Made by a program: the position numbers and the translations under genes
Shown: one piece after another, positions 1-12,787 of the stretch
Layout: every line of letters begins with the position of its first letter
Position numbering within the stretch: the first letter of the stretch is position 1
Notes under the pieces: generated by a model
What the model saw: only the letters and a program-made list of their open reading frames with translations
The model's database searches: none
What the model was told of the DNA's origin: nothing
Assembly: GCA_032358165.1 (NCBI GenBank)
Contig: JAALGY010000023.1
Location: 2,976,001-3,040,000 of the forward strand
Reading direction: 5' to 3'
Length of the DNA: 64,000 nt
Origin: Diplosphaera chodatii
Taxonomy: Eukaryota > Chlorophyta > Trebouxiophyceae > Prasiolales > Stichococcaceae

Positions 1-3000
1 CCTGCGCAGCCGCCCCAACCCCAGCTCCCACCTACCCGCTCTCTCCGGCACGCAGACATCTTCCTCGACGGCCGCCGTCCCCGCCATTGCCATCGCCACC
101 ACCGCCGCCACCGCCACGCCAGCACACTGCTCGGCCCCCGTCCCTGCCGCCGCCGCCACCACCACCACCACCATTGCCCTCAAGACCTGCCCGCATGCCT
201 AGGCCAGCCTCGCCCGCATCACATCCAGCTCCGCCTATGGCACAGGCACGTGTGGCATGCAGCTGCCTTCCACCACAGGCGCTGACTGTGCCAACATCAC
301 CACCACCATCAGTTGACTGCAGCAGCAGTACGCACCTATGCCCCTGCGGCGATGCCCCCCGTCAGCGCACAGACCTACATCACAGCGCCACCAGCGACAC
401 TGCCAACTGCAGTATTTTCAGCAGCACCCACGGCTGCACCCTCAGTTGCAGCCACAGTGGTGCCCACAGCTATCTGTTGGCAGCGCATGTTGCAGCACCA
501 ATTCAGCAGCCGACCTGGGCTCCCACATTCGCTTCAACATACGCACCCATGCCATCTACAGTGCCCTCGCCCAAGGCCGTGCCCCCACCCCGCAGCCAAC
601 TGCTGCGCCGACATACGCCCCTGCTGCAGCTACTAGCAGGCCGCCACCCCCCTTGCCAGGCCCACCGCCGCCCGTCAACATCTCGCAGGCTGCGGTCGGC
701 GCTGCGGCAGCTGGAGTTGCAGGCGCTGCAGCAATACCCGCTGCAGCCCGCAACCTTGGTGCGAAACTGTGGTCCTGATGACAGGCGTCATTCATGCGTC
801 GCAACAGGTGGCTAGTTAGCAGGGATTAAAACAGTCATCGTCGTGTTCACTGCTGTTCTCTTGGGAGGTCACATGCTCAGTTCCTGCATGCCATCTGCAG
901 GCAAGCTCCTGGCTGCTCGAGCTGCTGACGAGCTGAACGCCACTGCCGCGAATGTTCAGCGCTTTGTGAACATGGCGGTTGCAGCCGGCCAGGTGTGCGG
1001 TCTCTGCATACACAGACAACAGCAGGTGTTTGCCTTCAGACAGCAGGGTTTTACGATTGGCTGTGCATGTGTGCGCACACGGCATGTGCTGCAATCACCA
1101 TGAAGCGTCAGTCAACCTGTTGGCTGTTCAGGCCCCGGTTGCACTGGCGGCCGAGTCGGTCGTGGATTTCCTGCATGGCGCCGCCGCGGCCATCGCTGCC
1201 GGCAACGCCACCGAGGCCGCTGAGCTGGCGGGCTTCGCAGCTCTGGACGGCGTCGTCGTCACATCACTGGCAGCGGCAAGCCAGCCTGTTGCGGCGAGCA
1301 GTAGGTTCATTGTGACAGGAACCGCCTCATCCAGCTTGTCTGTGCTGGTGGCCAGCTTCAGCAGGCCTGCTGAAGCCTAGGCCTAGGCCTAGGCCCCCTG
1401 CCAGCCATATCGACTACTGTAGCTCAGATGCATCGACATCCCAGGCATGGCAGGCTGGGATCAAACTCGGCAGTCGGCCTTCGAATCTCTGCAGCTTACT
1501 GCAGCTCATTGCTCCAATCAGTGGTGGTACAACAAGTTTGGCCGACCAGGTGCCAACCCTTTCCTGTTGAGGGATGTTCAGGAAGTGTGTTTCGATTCAG
1601 AAAGTGAAAGGTACATGATCAGGGCAGTGGACCAATGCGATGATCCAATGTGTGGTTGTCTGAGCCTCCTGTTGAGGAGGCTTTGCTTCTGTAGTGGCAC
1701 ACACACCTAGCGCTGCACTGCTGGCTCACGAGCCCCAGACTTTGATGACCATCAGGGGCTGATAACACACACGCCTACTCTCACACTCTAGTACTGTGCT
1801 GCAGACCCGGGATCCTGAGGCCATCTCAGCTGCTGGCAGCGCAGCGGGGGCGCTCATCGCGGCGACTGGTGCCATCACTGCTGCCACCTCCACAGGCGAG
1901 CTGCAACTACACAACAACAGTTGTATGGTCTATCAAATAAGTAGCCTCTGCAGCATCTTGTGCAGCAGAGTCTGTAGGTCCAGCGTGCAATGCCAAGACC
2001 TTGCACAACGGCAGCTTTGTGACTGCACTTGCATAGTTAAGACTTGCTACCACGCTGGTGAAACCACAAGGTAACACACATACGTATAAACAAAAGGTGC
2101 GGCACCCGATTGACAGCCTTTCTAGTAGCAGCTAGGCTGCTGCCCATCGGTTGCAGGGACGCTAGGCGCTGCAGGGCTGGCTGACGTTGTCAGGGCATCG
2201 GCAATGGGGGTGCGCTCCGGCGCGCAGCTCATCAGACCAACACTTGGCGGCAATGTCAGCACGGAAGTTGTGGATGCGGCAGACGCCGCCGATGCCGCCG
2301 CTGACGCTTCTGCATCTGGTGAACACTCACACTGATATGACCGTGAAGTTGGATGTGTGGTTAGCGTTTCTGGGCATCAGGTGCAGCAAGTGGTTTCGAG
2401 CAGCCGCGTTGGCAGGGGCTGCTCTGAAACCAGTTGAAGCATCTGATGCAGCCATGTAATCAAAGCGGCATTCATCGTTGTGTGCGCGCATTCGCTGTAT
2501 GGATCAGGCTGCATAGCACACGCGCCATCGCAAGATCCGAAAGGCGCTGCTGTCTCACCTTGCTCCATTTGGGACTTATTCAGAAACTACATCGTGGTCA
2601 GGCATCAATCAATGACCGCCAACCTTGATGCACAGGAGCCTGCAGCGCTGCGGCGGCTGCGGCCAGCCGCGCGCTGCTGGCGGCTGTGTCAGCAACCCGC
2701 GGATCCGCTGCTGCCGCTGGGCGGGACCAACAGCGCAGGCGGCAGCCGCTGCTGCAACTGCGGCCAGCGCTGCAGCTGTTGTTGCGGCCTCGGCCTCCTG
2801 CGTCAACACCTCTGGTGCTGCAATGAAACTTGACACTCCCCAAGCGCATATGTTCTTTTTGGAGGGGGGAATAATCATCAGTCTGGCAGAATCTTGGCAA
2901 TCATTGCTGACGTCCACAGCCATTGCTTGCTGTAGTCCCCCAGACTGGTGACACTCCAGCATGTTGGTCCATTGCATGCTCGTTCTTTTGACTGACGCTG

Positions 3001-6000
3001 TTCATACATTGAGCAGTCAGGTAACTGATCGGCCAGTTGCTTTGATGTGCACCCTGATGCAGGCTCCCCTGCTGCAGGCGCCTTGGCACCAGCATCACAT
3101 GCACTGCTGCTATTGGCCAAAGTTCTGCTCTGCCCCGTCAGCATGCCTGACCCCCAGCGGCATGCTGAGCATGTCGGCACCACAGCATGGTGCAAGGTAG
3201 TCAGCCAGCTTCAGAGCAGGTCTGCGCCTCAGTTCCTTTGCCGGTGCGCCAAGCCGTGAATTTCTGCCGTGCTCATCTGCGCAGTGTGCGGTGCAATCAC
3301 GGCCAGCCGTGTCGCAAGCATCGTTCAGGCGGCAGCCCGCGATGCAGCCGCAGCCGGAGCCCCCACCGCTGCCGCCGCCACCTCCGATGCTGCGACCTCT
3401 GCCGTCGCCGCCGTGGCTGCCGCACAGTCTGGCGACGCCGGTCGGGCCGCCAACCTGACTGCCACAGCCCTGGCCTCGGTGCGGCAGCGTCTCAAATGTG
3501 TTGACATGCAACAAGCTGATGGTTCGCTTGCTCTTTACTAGCCAGAGCCCAGCAAGCGCTCAATCGAGCTGCTGTGTGCTGCTGTCCACTAGCAATGAGG
3601 CCTTGCACATGCGCAGACGTCATGCCACTGGCAGTGACTGGTCTGATTTTGATTGTTGGCTCGTCCACACTTGTTCCACACTTGTTCCTTGCTGCTGCGG
3701 TAGCCTGCAGCATTGGGAGAGCTGAACGCTCTTCCGCTCAGCTCTTGCTTCCGTTCGGCTTCGTTGCAGCCAGCTGCCCTGTGTCACCTGACATTGTGGA
3801 CAACCTGCTATGCTCCTGATACTGCTACAGCCTTATGCTGCTCTCAGACAGCGCAGCCGCTATGATGTTGGCATCACAGCCCGGGCACCTTGACACCAGA
3901 AGCTGTGTATATTGCACATGCATAGCATGCTGCTGTCTGCTAGGCAGCCATGTCACAGTGCGCTGCCTCCGGCACTGCAGGCCCTGGCGGCGTCCCGTGC
4001 AGCCGCGGCAGGAGGCGCCAGCCTGCAGGCTGCGCTCGCCGCTGCCGTGGCACTCACCGGCTCGGCTGCCGCTTGTCCGGGTGGTGAGCTGCAAATCCAA
4101 TGCTGTGCAGTGCTGCGGTAAAATTGAGCATGCCAGACGCTGTGTGATGCATTTTTCGTTCATATCGCCCACTCAGGTTTACTGAAGTCGATGCTGATGT
4201 TCCTGATAGGTGGCCTGCCGCCAGCTGCACCGCCTGTACGGCCGTCGCCGCCTTTGCTGCCGCACCTGTCCCCACCGCCGCCACCGCTGCCGTCGTCGCC
4301 GCCGCCGCCACCCTACTATCGCGCACCGACCCCGGCTCCAACCTACGCCACAGCGTCGCCCACAGGCCCCCCTGCAGCTCCGCCTACTGCAGCGCCGTCA
4401 GCAGCTGCCCCCAACCCAGCCCCCACTTATTCGCTCGCCCCCACCGCAGCGACTGCGGTCCCCACCTACGCTGCCCTCACCCCGGCTCCTGCAGCCCTGA
4501 CTGCAGCACCCACCTCTGCACCTGCCACCTACACTGCCGGCCCCGCTGCCAGCCCAGCCGCTGCACCCACTTTGCCACCCAGCACCCCAGTCCCCACACC
4601 CAGCTACACCATGCCGCCCACGGCTCTGCCATCAGCAGTACCTACAGCAGCTGCAGCTCCGACCACCAACCTGTTTGCCCCGCCAACTCTGCCAATGGTA
4701 AGCTGCTGCAATGCTGTAGTGATTGCCATAACTGCTGACATGTTCATCAATGCAGCTCGCTGTCTGAATGCATTGTTGTTTGTGCAGGACCATTGCAAAG
4801 CACACTGCATGCGTTAAAGAGTCTGGAAACTCATGTCATTGTGAATTTGCAGGCGGCTCCCTCTGCAGCGCCAACTGCCGCTGCAGCGACACTAACCTAC
4901 CGCCCCTTCGTCCCCACCACAACACCCAGCTATGCTGCAGTCCCCACTTTGGCTCCCACCAAGCAGCCCGCCGCCGCCCCGACAGCCGCACCGACGGCAG
5001 CACCGATTGCCGTGCCGTCCCCGCCGCCCCCGCCCCCGCTGCCGCCGCCGCCGCCACGCAAGCGCATTGCTCGGCCCCCGCCTCCGCCGCCACCGCCACC
5101 ACCCCCGAGACCTGCGCGCGTCCCCAGGCCAGCCCCTGCCACGACACAGCCAGATCACCACAGGCACAGCCGGCTGCGGCGCCCGGCTACCTGCCCATGC
5201 AGGCGCCGACTGCGCCAAGACCAGCAACATTGTCACCCACAGCAACAGCGGCGCCCACCTATGCCCCTGTGGCGGCACCGCCCGTCAGCCTGCCGACGTA
5301 TGTCACAGCGTCCACCAACTGCTGCGCCAGCAGCGGGGCCTCCAGCGCCACCTACAGCACTGCCAACAGCAGCACCAGCAGCAGCACCCACAGTTGCCCC
5401 TACAGCAGCGCCTGCTGCAGCACAGGAAAAAACCCGACCGACCTACGCGCCAACGTACGCACCCACACCAGCTGCGACGCCCCCGCCAAAGCTTGCGCCC
5501 GCAGCACCGGGCCCTGTCACAGTGGCACCCTCAGGGCTGACCCTCCCGACATACGGCCCCACCTACGCCCCCCACGCCAGGCCGTCGTGGTCACACCGCT
5601 GCCAGCACCGCCACATGCGCCAGCGGAAGTGCGCCAGCCGCTGCCCTTATCGCCAGTCCCTACACTGATATTGCTGCCTGCTGCACCTCCGCCTGCACCT
5701 GCGCCATCGCCGCCACCAGCCGTCACACGGCAGCCGCCAGTCCTAGCCCCCCTGCCATCGCCCCCATTGCCATTGCTGCCGGCAGCCACTGTCACACCGC
5801 TGTCCCCGGCCCCCGCCCCCCTCCCACCTCTGAGATAGTGCCCCCTGCTGCCGGCACCCTCACTCATGGCTCCACCGAAGCTCAGGCCAGCCCCCTCGCT
5901 ATCACCAGCGCTGTTACCACTAGTGAAAGTGTTGCCGCCGCCGCCGCCATCGCCAGTCCTCACATTGACACCGCTACCGCCAGCGTCTGCGCCTGAAGCC

Positions 6001-6340
6001 ACCAGTCGTCACACCACAGCCGCCGGTCCCCGCTCCCCTGCTGCCACCTACACTGCCGTCGCCGGCCCCTGCGCCCTCCCCACCTCCTATAGTCATACCC
6101 CTGCCGTCAGCACCGTTGCCCCTGGCACCGGTCAAAGGTTATCAGGCCGCCACCAACCACCGTCACCAGCACGCTTACCACGGGCACCACCTGAGGTCAG
6201 CCCATCCCCGCCTGCGATGCCTCCACGGCTGCCAGTGGCGGTGCCATCGCTGGCGCCCACTACCATCGTGCCCTTTCCGACAGCAACGCCGAGGGCGTCC
6301 TCACCTCCAGTTGAATCCCCACCACCACCCCCAGGTGTTT
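1..6340 (+). CDS. Ala/Pro-rich extracellular-matrix-type protein, 5' end outside the window
   Basis: Probable wall or matrix glycoprotein of the hydroxyproline-rich type; this role is inferred from composition. Pro-rich coding sequence at about 60-780 has poly-Pro runs and PTYAP-like motifs. A series of Ala-rich exons follows, at about 901-992, 1131-1300, 1798-1900, 2158-2320, 2632-2815, 3077-3196, 3290-3497 and 3979-4081, with phrases such as AAAIAAGNATEAAELAG. Large Pro-rich exons follow at 4210-4698 and from 4852, with SPPPPPPLPPPPP and repeated PTYA/PSYT motifs. Donors are gtgtgc, gtaggt or gtaagc type and acceptors are TGCAG. Tyrosines among prolines recall cross-linking extensins. The coding frame appears to switch several times between 4.85 and 6.3 kb and once near 2.72 kb, so part may be decayed or mis-assembled. 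It could also be two tandem genes. No signal peptide is visible because the 5' end is missing. Confidence 0.55.
100..400 (+). repeat. Duplicated Pro-rich segment, copy 1
   Basis: This stretch is clearly similar in nucleotide sequence to about 5040-5320. Both contain a CTCGGCCCCCG block, a run of CCG/CCA triplets, then AGACCTGC, and later CCTATGCCCCTG followed by CCCGTCAGC. The two copies lie about 5 kb apart in the same orientation. This points to internal or tandem duplication of a Pro-rich exon. The copies differ by indels and substitutions, so the event is not recent. Confidence 0.65.
5040..5320 (+). repeat. Duplicated Pro-rich segment, copy 2
   Basis: Counterpart of the segment at 100-400, with the same order of short matching blocks. 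It lies inside the large Pro-rich exon region, where the open frame alternates. Confidence 0.65.
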
Positions 6341-6565
6341 TTGTTATCTCGAATGAACTGGCAGTGCCGAAATCCAACGAGCTTGTGTTGCGGCAGGTGC
6401 ATTGTGAAGTCGAGTGCTTCAGGTGCTGTTCGTCGTTATCTGCTTCAGCTCCAGTGAGCACATAGTACTGCACCTAGCCTTCAGGCTCGACAGCTTTGGC
6501 ACCATGAAGGACACAGCATGTGGGAGACACGGCCTCTGTGTGCTGCAGTGTCACCTGTCTGACCC

Positions 6566-7171
6566 ATGGGCAAGGGCAAGGGGAAGCGTTCGCGCTTGCC
6601 ACCTCCGACGCTACCCCAGCCAGTTTGTGGCAAAGGTAAAACCTATCACCTAGACCATGTCACACTATATACTTCACAGCCATACATAGTTTGCCAGGCA
6701 GCATTACAACGTCATAGCATCCCACGCAGTCCCGTGTTGCCCTGGCTGGAAGCGTCACATGATTGCCAGTGCGCCGCTGCCAAGTGATGTGCAGCGCAGG
6801 CACTGTGTTTGAATGGCGATGACAAGCTGGCTGTGTCTCGTTCCGCAGGCAACGGCAAGCGCCCGCGCCAGCCGCCGCCGCTGCCGCCCCCGCCGCTCAT
6901 GTCCCCACCGCATCCACCACCCGCGTCCCCACCACCGCCGGCGTTGCCTCCGCCGCCGCCACCTGCGACCACCGCGCCGCCTGCAACCCCAGCAGCACCC
7001 AAGATGGCAGCTCCCACGCCTTTCGTGTCAGCTTCGCGGCTAAGTCGCGGGCAGAAGCTGCAGCGGCTGCAGCTTCTGCTGCAGGCTGCACTGACCCAGG
7101 TGACCGCCACTGCTGGTGAGCCTGGTGTCTTTGCAGGTTCTGGTGCCGTCATGAGCGTTCATACTGTATGA
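6566..7171 (+). CDS. Small basic, proline-rich protein
   Basis: Two-exon gene. Exon 1 (6566-6635) begins with ATG and encodes a very basic N-terminus, MGKGKGKRSRLPPP. It ends at a gtaaaa donor. Exon 2 starts at 6849 after TTCCGCAG, and the split Gly codon is restored in phase. Exon 2 encodes NGKRPRQ followed by several poly-Pro blocks alternating with Ala/Ser/His. A short amphipathic stretch rich in Leu/Gln (QKLQRLQLLLQAAL) follows. The reading frame stays open to a TGA at 7169-7171, but a possible donor at 7100 (gtgacc) could lead to another exon. No family was recognised. It may be a separate gene or a 3' part of the upstream Pro-rich gene; the good start codon and basic N-terminus favour a separate gene. 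Confidence 0.5.
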
Positions 7172-8181
7172 GTTGCGTGACGTTTCCGTCGTTGTGGCAT
7201 GCGCTGAGCTGTATTGAGATTGCCGTTTGGGTTGGCTGCCACAGATCTTGAGCACCCCTGCATCTACACCTGAAGGTGGCAGTGCGTTACAAGTGTTGCA
7301 GGTGCTGGTATGAGTATGATCGAGTGGGCGGACGCCCCCCAAGCAAGTTGGCGCCTTTGTGACCAACACGCCGCCCGCTAAGCATTGTCTGCTCGCTCCC
7401 CATCATTGCTTCGTGAGTACCCCATTCCTGAGCAGAATGTCAGCTTGCTACTCAATAGTTGCATCTCCCCGCACTTGGGTCGTGAGTGTGCATCAGGGCT
7501 GGCAGCTTGGTGGTTCTCAGAAGCAGTAGTTACTTGATCAGAAGCGGACAAAGCGGAATGCGGCCTTACAACATCCATCATCAGGAAGATTGAGGTCTGC
7601 ACGTTGACGTATTGCAGAGATTCAAGAAAGCTGAACACCTCCGGCAGCTGCTGCTCAACTAGGCAGCATTGTTGCGGGGAGAGGTTGCTACGGATGGATT
7701 GTGAACAGCTGGCAGCGGACGATGGCATGGGCTGGAAAGGCACGATGGCATGGGCTGGAAAGGCAGCATTACCCATGCATCCGGCTGGTCATGAATAGGA
7801 AGTGCATTGGTCAATGGTATCGTGCACTTGTTGTTTCTCCCTGTAAGATCACTTGCGGAAAACCCTGATCTTGCCAAGATGCAAGAAGTCTGGGGTGTTT
7901 TGAGCTTCCAAAGATAACGCCAGTGCTGCGAAACAGACGTATACCATACTTGCAGAAACATATGTCTTCATGCATATCCTGAGAGACGTGCCAGCGGGCT
8001 GCCTATATCATGCAGACAATGTTGTCTCTTGCCTCCTCATACCGACAGACGCAAATGTGTCGTCATCTGGAGCATTGGCGCAATGGAACATCCTGTGAAA
8101 CTGGAAACACCAAAGCCCAGTGGTGACTAGGTTACAGGTGTCCCGCCTTTGCAAGTGCATGCACTCCCCTATCGTGCAAGC

Positions 8182-8328
8182 TTATGGCTTGACAAGCAAA
8201 CTCAGCTCCCAATCTATCACCCAGCAGATCAAAAGCAGCTGCAGCAGATAAAACGCAGCACGGGTGACCCAGAACCACGGGGAGTTGCGCATGAGCAAGG
8301 CGTAAGGAAACCTGTTTAGGTCTTCGTC
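8182..8328 (-). CDS. C-terminal exon of a membrane protein (partial)
   Basis: On the minus strand a GTTTGCAG acceptor is followed by 48 codons and a TAA stop. The peptide begins DEDLNRFPYALLMRN. It contains a strongly hydrophobic segment, FYLLQLLLICWVIDW, that would span a membrane, and it ends ELSLLVKP. The composition looks like genuine protein rather than an antisense shadow, and the opposite frames read poorly. Upstream exons on the minus strand (8.4-9.3 kb) could not be joined with confidence. The family was not recognised. It may be the real 3' end of a gene running from further right, or a leftover exon. Confidence 0.4.
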   Translation of the reverse strand, partial: DEDLNRFPYALLMRNSPWFWVTRAAFYLLQLLLICWVIDWELSLLVKP

Positions 8329-10139
8329 CTGCAAACAGGCATAACCATGTTAGACCGAGACAGTGACAGGATGACTGTTCGTCACATCCTCGTACTGTCA
8401 TATCACCTTGATGTATGGGTGTGTCTTGGCCTCTTGTTCTGAGTGCTCAGTCCTATGCTTGGCGCCGCCACGCTCGCTGTGACACAGGCATCAGACAAGT
8501 GAACAAGGCACCAGCACCTGCAGCATGCTGAGGCATTCAGAGTGTGCTGCGTACCCCGCTCGCCGGGTTGGAGCTGAAGCAGCATGAAGGAGATTGGCAG
8601 GCGTGCAACGCCTGTGTGCAGTTGGCAGCAAGCTGCTCTTTGCTGCCGGCTGGGCAGCCCGTGAGAGCAGAGACCTGTGCAGTGGGACAGTGTTGAGCAT
8701 GCTGTGATGCCGACCCGGCCGCGAAATGTCAAAGGTATTGCTCAACCTAGGACGTCCTGCACTCGGATGTGCAAAGCTCATGCGCCCCTCTTACAGTATA
8801 TCAAGATAAGAAGGACCAAGCGGAGCGCAGAGCGTCTGTCACAGCCACACAAGGCACGCAAGGTGTGCTGCCGGTAGCACGATAGCAACCGTTGGGGGGC
8901 AAGGCAGCAGACAAGACAAGAAGGTGGAGTGGGCGTATCATGATGCCAGAGGCAATGCGGCTGTGGCAGAATCCGGACAGGCAACAGCCTGCATACCATC
9001 GGACCCTCCCCAGTGCCCCGCTAATCATTGTAGGGCGCCTGCGATTGATATTAGGCGCAGCACACAGGGCATGCCGGTTCAGTCTCACGTTTGCAATGCT
9101 GCAGTGATGTAGCCCGTTGTTGTCGCCGGAGCCTGAAGTTATGGAAGGTGCGCCAGCCTCCTGGACTGGTCCTGACGTACAATACTGCATACTTGCAACC
9201 TGCTGAGTAGACATCATGTCGGGATCTGTGAAACCCAGCGTTGCCAGGGTAGGTTTGTCCAAGTTAACACGGCTCAAAATCGATCTCTGGCATCTTGAAC
9301 ATGCAATCAAGCTTGCATGCACCGCTTGAATGCATCACAATTGCTTCTGAGCAACCCATCGCCTGCTGATGCAGATCAAAGTAGGCCCTGGCACAAGTTG
9401 TGACGTGTCAAGAGAGTATCAGAAGCCTGCAGCACTCGAGACCGCAGAGCTAGAACCGCCCGACACTCGGAGGGGCACCGCTCCACATTAGCCTGCAGCT
9501 GCTGCGGCAGCGCCTGACACAGCACCTGATGTTGCGCCTGATGCTGCACACCAGGTAACCCCTGGACAACTGGCATCTACTCTGCTAACGGAACGCAGAG
9601 AGACGGCTAGGATGACAGACAGGACCGTTACCAGGCTTAATCATATGTGTATGGCCACCTCGGCAACAAGCAGCATAGGTCAAGGTCTGCCTGGCTTGAT
9701 TGCAGGCGAACGAAGCCAGCGTTGCTAGATATTCAGGCCATACTTGAGATGGAATTCTCGTGCCTGGGTGCATGCTACATGCATGTTGCTCAGCCTCGAC
9801 CATGCCTGCGGCTGGCCTTGTCACTCAGCATGTTGCATGTAGGCTGCTTATAGAGCAGAGTGGTGAGGCATTTGCTCCTTCCTACCCCAGGGACTGCAGG
9901 CGATGTGGAGGCCATGCGCGCACGACCTCCTGCAATACCATGGCAGCAACAGTGGCTGGTGCATACAGGTGCAACTTGCAAGCTGGTTGCATGCTTTCAA
10001 GGCTGATACTGTCAAAGTATGCGCATGTGCATCCATGATCAGACTGCAACAAGAGAACTGGCATCAGACGAAGACAACGGCAGTACAATTGGACAGGCAC
10101 ACATTGACTGCCATTGACGAGGCTTCTGCTGTTGTGCAG

Positions 10140-10575
10140 GTCGACTTCAAGTGTACAGGCAAGGACGAGATGATGCCACAGTTGCAAGGCAGTGCTGCCA
10201 TGGGCAGCGGTGGATGCAGCAGCAAAGACCAGCAGCACAAGGCTGGCAACCGCGCATCGCAGCAGCTGCAGCAGCAGCCGATGGTGTATCTGAAAGTAAG
10301 CCCCCCAAGACGTGATGCAATGCCTGTTCCTGCTAGCAGAGATGATCTGCAAGCTGCGTGCTGTCCTTATACAGGCAAGATGTGCCGGCTCAGTGACACG
10401 CTGCTCTCTGTAGGTGTCTGCTGCTCACTTGCTGAAGCTTGCCTATGTGGCATCATGCTGTGCATGCAGGCCCCGCTGGTTGCGGAGGCGGTGCTGCTGA
10501 TTGGATCTCAAGGTCATGTTCATGAAGAATGCCAATGCCGCCTGCTTCATCACCATCGACGTGCACGGCAACATG
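10140..10575 (+). CDS. Fragment of an unknown gene, two candidate exons
   Basis: Candidate exon 10140-10295 follows GTTGTGCAG, encodes VDFKCTGKDEMMPQLQ then a Gln-rich stretch, and ends at a good gtaagc donor. Candidate exon 10513-10575 encodes VMFMKNANAACFITIDVHG and ends at gtaagt. Both are phase 0, so they could join directly. The acceptor of the second exon (CTCAAG) is weak for this genome, where TGCAG is usual. No start, stop or family was recognised. The minus-strand reading of the second exon is also plausible, so strand is not certain. Confidence 0.3.
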
Positions 10576-12787
10576 GTAAGTGTCGGCAACTCTTAGTTGC
10601 ATGCGGGTGCAGCTCACAACATGGTATCTACCTGTTACGCCCTGCACTGAGTGCAGTACCATCCTCAAGCCCTGCCAGTGCGGCCACTGGATGGTCCCGC
10701 GCCATCATGCATGCCCCTGACAGCTTGATGTTGGAGGCAGGAGGACATGTTGGGTGCTGCAGCGCCATCAGGGTTCGGTGCTGCACTTCTGCAATCTGCT
10801 GGTGCAACGGGTGTTCTGCCAGTCCATGCAGATATCTGCCGCGGCTGCTGGTCCTCAACAGATGTGGGGCTTCGCCTCCTGCTTCCCTGCCCTCCCTGCT
10901 GCCAGTAGTGCTGGTGAGCTCTTCACATTCTGTGCGTCTGTGCCGATGAGCAGTAGCGTTGCAACCAACGGAACTCCTGACTACAGCAGTCATTACCTGA
11001 CTGATGCTGCTTATGCTTGCGGCCAGCAGACCCTCCGTCTGGGGCACCGGGCATGGACATTGCCGCCATTGCATCAGCTGGCAGCGGCGCCCCACCTGGC
11101 GCTGGCGCCAACATCGCCAGGCCCCAAACGGCTGAGCTGTGACAGCCAATCCCGGTGCGTCAGCATCAGTGCACTCTGCACCTCTTACGTTTTGGTCTTG
11201 CTCTCAAAGTGCAGCCTGAACAACCTCTCAACATGCAACTGCCTTCGATTGATGGCACGGTCCTGCAGCATGGTGAACATGCAAAAGAGCACCTCTTATT
11301 GCCACACCGCAGGAATGGCAGACATGAATGGTACAGACGAGGGCACCATGCCAACCTTCAGAACGGCGAAGACCAGATCAAATGCGCGTGAAGGGGCAGC
11401 AGTGCATCTGGCGGCAGCAGCGGCAACTGCGGGAGTGATGGGCTGGAGAGGCAACTAGCAGGCTGTGTCTGCATTGACAGACGCAAACCCGCTAGAACAC
11501 TGGCAGGGTCTTGAGGGAAGTGTTGGGGCAAGCTTTTGTGACAGGCTAAGTAGTGCTGCGGGGAAACGTATTGACCACTGCTGCACTTGCGGGGCAACCG
11601 AGACGGACGACCAGCGCAATGCGTTGTGATGGGTAAGACAGAAGGTATCAGCTACGGATCGGAAGTGAGGAGTTTGGAAGCGGCGGATGCTTGTTGCAGT
11701 GCAAGTGCAAGCCTCCAACGAGGGGCTGCTAAACCCTGATCTGTAGTCCCCTGGCCTGGTCTACAGGCCCTGACGCTGACCAGCGCGGTCGCTCACAGTC
11801 CGCAGTCTCTGCTCTTCTCTGCCTGCTTTCCTCTTGCTTGTGCTGTGGGAACTGCTTATTTGCTCCACCAACAGAATATCTGGCGGCGAAGCCGTTGCAC
11901 TGCCGGTCTCTGACAGCACTCTTAACATACAGCGCCGTCAGACTCGCAGCCGCCAGCCTCTCCGTCCGCAACGCGGCTTGCCAGGTGAGCGAAATGCGGG
12001 TCGTGTCTATACTGTAGCAGGCGACAAGCCTGCGCCCTCGCTGTTGCCCGCAGTTTGCTCACTTGCCCCCCGTCGGACTGGCCCCTCTGGCCGACCTTCT
12101 TGCGGGTACACTACCCATTGCCTGCGCCTGCAGCCTGCGCAGCAGCTTCTTAGGCAATGCTAGGTTCATCTCGGCAAGCTGCATACATTACGGCGTCGCG
12201 CGCTGGTGCAAGCACCCGTTGGCAGGTGGCCTTTTGGCACGTTGAGCAATTCACGTTTGCATCAATACACCTATATGCCACGAGCAACGCCCACTTGCTC
12301 GGGCATATGCAAGCAATAGAGTCGGTCAGCAGCCTTCGCTCAACGTTAGGCGGACGTCGGTGCATCTGCTGCAAGCGCTCGCTCGGCGTGCTGCATCAGG
12401 TCACTAGACATCAGGATGCATGCGCCGTCATCTGCATGCTTGCACACTGCTTGCTCCTCTACACGTTGCTGCTGCTGTTTGCTCCAGGTACAGCATCGTC
12501 AGCCGCAGTCGCTAGCGTCTCAAGTCGGTCCAGGACCTCCTGACGACATGTGAAGCTACATCGTAAGCTGCGAGTGCACGGGCCTCGCGGCCCGCCCAGC
12601 GCCACAAGGTGATAGCTCATGATGTCTGCGTGCACATTGTGCATGATAGCCGCCGACCTGCATGATGCATAGACGAGTCTGTGTTGCGAGGATCCCTTGC
12701 ACGATGAGCACAGCTTGAAACCGCCTGCAATTCTATGATGAGCACGCACAGTCCTTCAGGCTTGTGAATGAGGCTCTCAGCTAAATC

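Larger units (their letters stand above)
7172..12787. other. Gene-poor region with isolated exon-like pieces
   Basis: No complete gene could be built here on either strand. Open frames are short and overlap on both strands without consistent splice phases. Exceptions are the membrane-protein exon at 8182-8328 (-), the exon pair at 10140-10575 (+), and weak exon-like stretches at about 11874-11986 and 12054-12105 (+). A 23-bp direct repeat (GATGGCATGGGCTGG core) occurs twice in a row at about 7723-7768. Much of the rest is probably intergenic, intronic or decayed. Confidence 0.4.

Noticed and set aside
1370..1396. CCTAGG repeats as a telomere-like tract
   Set aside because: Only three to four units, and the unit does not match the TTTAGGG or TTTTAGGG telomeres of green algae.
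4836..5278. Gly-rich minus-strand frames opposite the Pro-rich exons
   Set aside because: Gly runs are the expected antisense of CCG/CCC-rich Pro codons. The Pro/Tyr motifs on the plus strand are more specific.
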